Below are positions 62,633-64,000 of a DNA stretch of 64,000 nucleotides, one piece after another; position 1 is the stretch's first letter, and the number at the start of each line of letters is the position of its first letter. Source of the stretch: Chitinophagaceae bacterium. Lineage in GTDB: Bacteria; Bacteroidota; Bacteroidia; Chitinophagales; Chitinophagaceae. The stretch lies in the NCBI GenBank assembly GCA_004322015.1, contig SCQT01000050.1:1-64000 (forward strand), read 5' to 3'. The notes under the pieces were generated by a model. It was not told the DNA's origin. It searched no databases and worked only from the letters and a program-made list of their open reading frames with translations. The translations under genes were made by a program, and so were the position numbers.

Positions 62633-62668
62633 ATCTCGCAAAAATTTGTTAAACTTAATAATCGGCGA

Positions 62669-62676
62669 CAAAGTTA
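62669..62676 (-). promoter_or_regulatory. -7 promoter element for mrp (TAACTTTG on the minus strand)
   Basis: CAAAGTTA on the plus strand matches TAnnTTTG. Leader about 30 bases to the start at 62632. Confidence 0.5.
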
Positions 62677-62729
62677 GCTTAAATACTGCTTATTTTGTTT
62701 TTAAAATAGTCAGATTTTATCTAAAAATG

Positions 62730-62737
62730 TACCTTTG
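62730..62737 (+). promoter_or_regulatory. -7 promoter element (TACCTTTG)
   Basis: Matches TAnnTTTG, 10 bases before the start codon at 62748; leader only about 4-6 bases. Confidence 0.5.
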
Positions 62738-62747
62738 AAGGCTCAAC

Positions 62748-63389
62748 ATGTGGAGAAAGATTTACATATTACTCTGTGCGGGGATTATTCCATTTTTAGC
62801 AAAAGCTCAGGAATCTCATAATATTCAGGATTCATTGGTAGAAGTTTCGGGTGTCACGCTTACAGCGGATAGCTCTATGAACATTCCGAATGTCAGCATT
62901 TTAATTAAGGGTACCGACAGAGGCACCATTTCTAATAATGACGGCGTGTTTTCTATTGTGGCTCTTAAGGGTCAGCAATTGATTTTCAGGGCAATCGGAT
63001 TTAAGACCAAAACAGTTCATATCCCCGCCGATATTAAAGGTAATCATTATGGATTGGCGGAACTGATGACAGAAGATACCACTTATCTTCCGGAAACTAT
63101 TGTCAGACCCTGGCCTACAAGATCTGAATTTGCTGATGCTTTTTTACACTGGAAAATCCCCGAAACTCAATATGATATTGCAAGAGAAAATACTGATCCG
63201 AGAAAACTCCGGGCGCTTTCCTATTATGTGACCCCTGACGGCGCTGAAGGCGTCAACAATACCTTTAACCGGCAATTCCAGGCGGCCCAATACAAAGGGG
63301 GATTCCCTCCGATGAATATCTTTAACCCGTTGGCATGGGCACAATTCATTCAGGCGCTGAAGAACGGAGATTTTAAACAGCAACAATAG
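62748..63389 (+). CDS. Stand-alone carboxypeptidase-like regulatory domain protein
   Basis: 213 residues: signal peptide (to AKAQE), then a CarboxypepD_reg-like beta sandwich (about 30-110, SGVTLTADSSMNIPNVSILIKGTD ending RAIGFKTKT), and a helical C-terminal part (about 125-213, GGFPPMNIFNPLAWAQFIQALKNG). These domains usually precede TonB barrels, but none follows. Function unknown. The stop codon is directly followed by the antiporter ATG, so the two are probably translated from one message. Confidence 0.78.
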   Translation: MWRKIYILLCAGIIPFLAKAQESHNIQDSLVEVSGVTLTADSSMNIPNVSILIKGTDRGTISNNDGVFSIVALKGQQLIFRAIGFKTKTVHIPADIKGNHYGLAELMTEDTTYLPETIVRPWPTRSEFADAFLHWKIPETQYDIARENTDPRKLRALSYYVTPDGAEGVNNTFNRQFQAAQYKGGFPPMNIFNPLAWAQFIQALKNGDFKQQQ

Positions 63390-64000
63390 ATGGACAATCT
63401 GCATCAGCTCATTACTGATCTGGCATTGATCCTTGGGTCGGCAGGGATCATTACCATCATTTTCAAAAGACTAAAGCAACCCGTTGTTCTTGGATATATC
63501 ATAGCGGGACTATTGGTCAGTCCCAATTTTAAACTTTTTCCCACCATCACTGACATGGAAAGCATCCGTGTTTGGGCAGATATAGGCGTTATATTTTTAT
63601 TATTCAGTTTAGGGCTGGAATTTAGTTTTAAGAAATTAGTCAAGATAGGTCCTACTGCAGGCATTACCGGAGTTTTCGAAGTATCTATGATGCTGCTGAC
63701 AGGCTTCGTCGCAGGGAGGCTGATGGGATGGTCCTTCATGGACAGTATTTTTTTAGGAGGAATTATCTCCATTTCATCCACCACCATCATTATCCGGGCC
63801 TTTGAAGAATTGGGGGTTAAAACGATGAAGTTCGCAGGTATGGTGCTTGGTGTGCTGGTCATTGAAGACCTGGCCGCCGTTCTGCTATTGGTTTTGCTTT
63901 CTACTGTGGCGGTCAGTAAGAATCTCTCCGGCGGTACCATGCTTTTTTCTGTATTAAAACTTGTGTTTTTCCTGATACTTTGGTTCGTTGCCGGTATCTA
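63390..64000 (+). CDS. CPA2-type cation:proton antiporter (KefB/NapA-like), 3' end outside the window
   Basis: The first 203 residues are visible, then the window ends with the frame open. Starts MDNLHQLITDLALILGSAGI; motifs include KQPVVLGYIIAGLLVSP (helix 2), FLLFSLGLEFSFKKL, SSTTIIIRAFEELGV and the ion-binding region VLVIEDLAAVLLLV with the ED pair. It would exchange Na+ or K+ for H+ at the inner membrane. TrkA-N domains, if any, lie outside. Start 0 bases after the preceding stop. Confidence 0.9.
   Translation, partial: MDNLHQLITDLALILGSAGIITIIFKRLKQPVVLGYIIAGLLVSPNFKLFPTITDMESIRVWADIGVIFLLFSLGLEFSFKKLVKIGPTAGITGVFEVSMMLLTGFVAGRLMGWSFMDSIFLGGIISISSTTIIIRAFEELGVKTMKFAGMVLGVLVIEDLAAVLLLVLLSTVAVSKNLSGGTMLFSVLKLVFFLILWFVAGI

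Overview
The window is a stretch of chromosome from a member of the Bacteroidota, most likely family Chitinophagaceae. The evidence is the gene content (TonB-type outer-membrane barrels, HU-CCDC81/SPOR protein, DUF4292 lipoprotein, Bacteroidota-type GltX, NhaA, PdhB and Mrp), the Bacteroidota promoter signature TAnnTTTG in front of many genes, the lack of Shine-Dalgarno sequences, and moderate (low-40s percent) GC. I see no rRNA or tRNA gene, phage, insertion sequence or CRISPR array. About 55 genes are packed tightly, in short operons on both strands.

Region by region. 0.1-3.7 kb: outer-membrane barrel, HU-CCDC81/SPOR protein and methyltransferase, followed by a probable small RNA with its own promoter and terminator. 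3.9-7.9 kb (minus): murB, a deletion-fusion relic of an ABC transporter, a sigma54-type response regulator without its DNA-binding domain, and pdhB. 8.3-12.9 kb (plus): dut, TPR lipoprotein, DUF4292 lipoprotein and an EnvC-like protein. 12.9-20.3 kb (minus): pepT, FKBP isomerase, recO, a secreted unknown, dnaG, DUF2784 and SDR. 20.4-25.7 kb: PEP-mutase-family enzyme, membrane pyrophosphatase, NAD(P)HX repair enzyme and a small barrel. 25.8-32.2 kb: TM2 protein, a translationally coupled LolA-like/YidD/TPR/TPR operon, nhaA, a drug/metabolite exporter and an AhpD-like protein. 32.3-41.8 kb: glycerate kinase, hydroxypyruvate-reductase-like enzyme, gltX, polysaccharide deacetylase, a TonB receptor behind a DtxR/MntR-like operator, tatD and asparaginase. 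41.9-50.3 kb: CBS protein, acpP-fabF-rnc and a complete RND efflux operon. 50.3-54.4 kb: SRP RNA, then an esterase / ATP-grasp / GCS2-ligase operon of unknown product, and a split YeeE transporter. 54.7-64 kb: clpB, a degenerate ureohydrolase, a large TonB-type barrel, Mrp, a carboxypeptidase-like domain protein and the start of a CPA2 antiporter.

Two things stand out. The first is the esterase/ATP-grasp/GCS2 operon (50.5-53.4 kb): two different ATP-dependent peptide-bond-forming folds beside a hydrolase, which suggests an uncharacterised small peptide-like metabolite or conjugate. The second is a family of degenerate tandem arrays with a period of exactly 7 or 8 bp. They fill intergenic gaps at no fewer than eight places, run over stop codons, abut start codons, and twice occur in the same order (8-mers then 7-mers) after a minus-strand gene. 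I know no name for them. The envelope operon LolA-like/YidD/TPR is a further candidate for a dedicated, poorly described pathway. All functional statements come from reading the sequence by eye; no database search was run.
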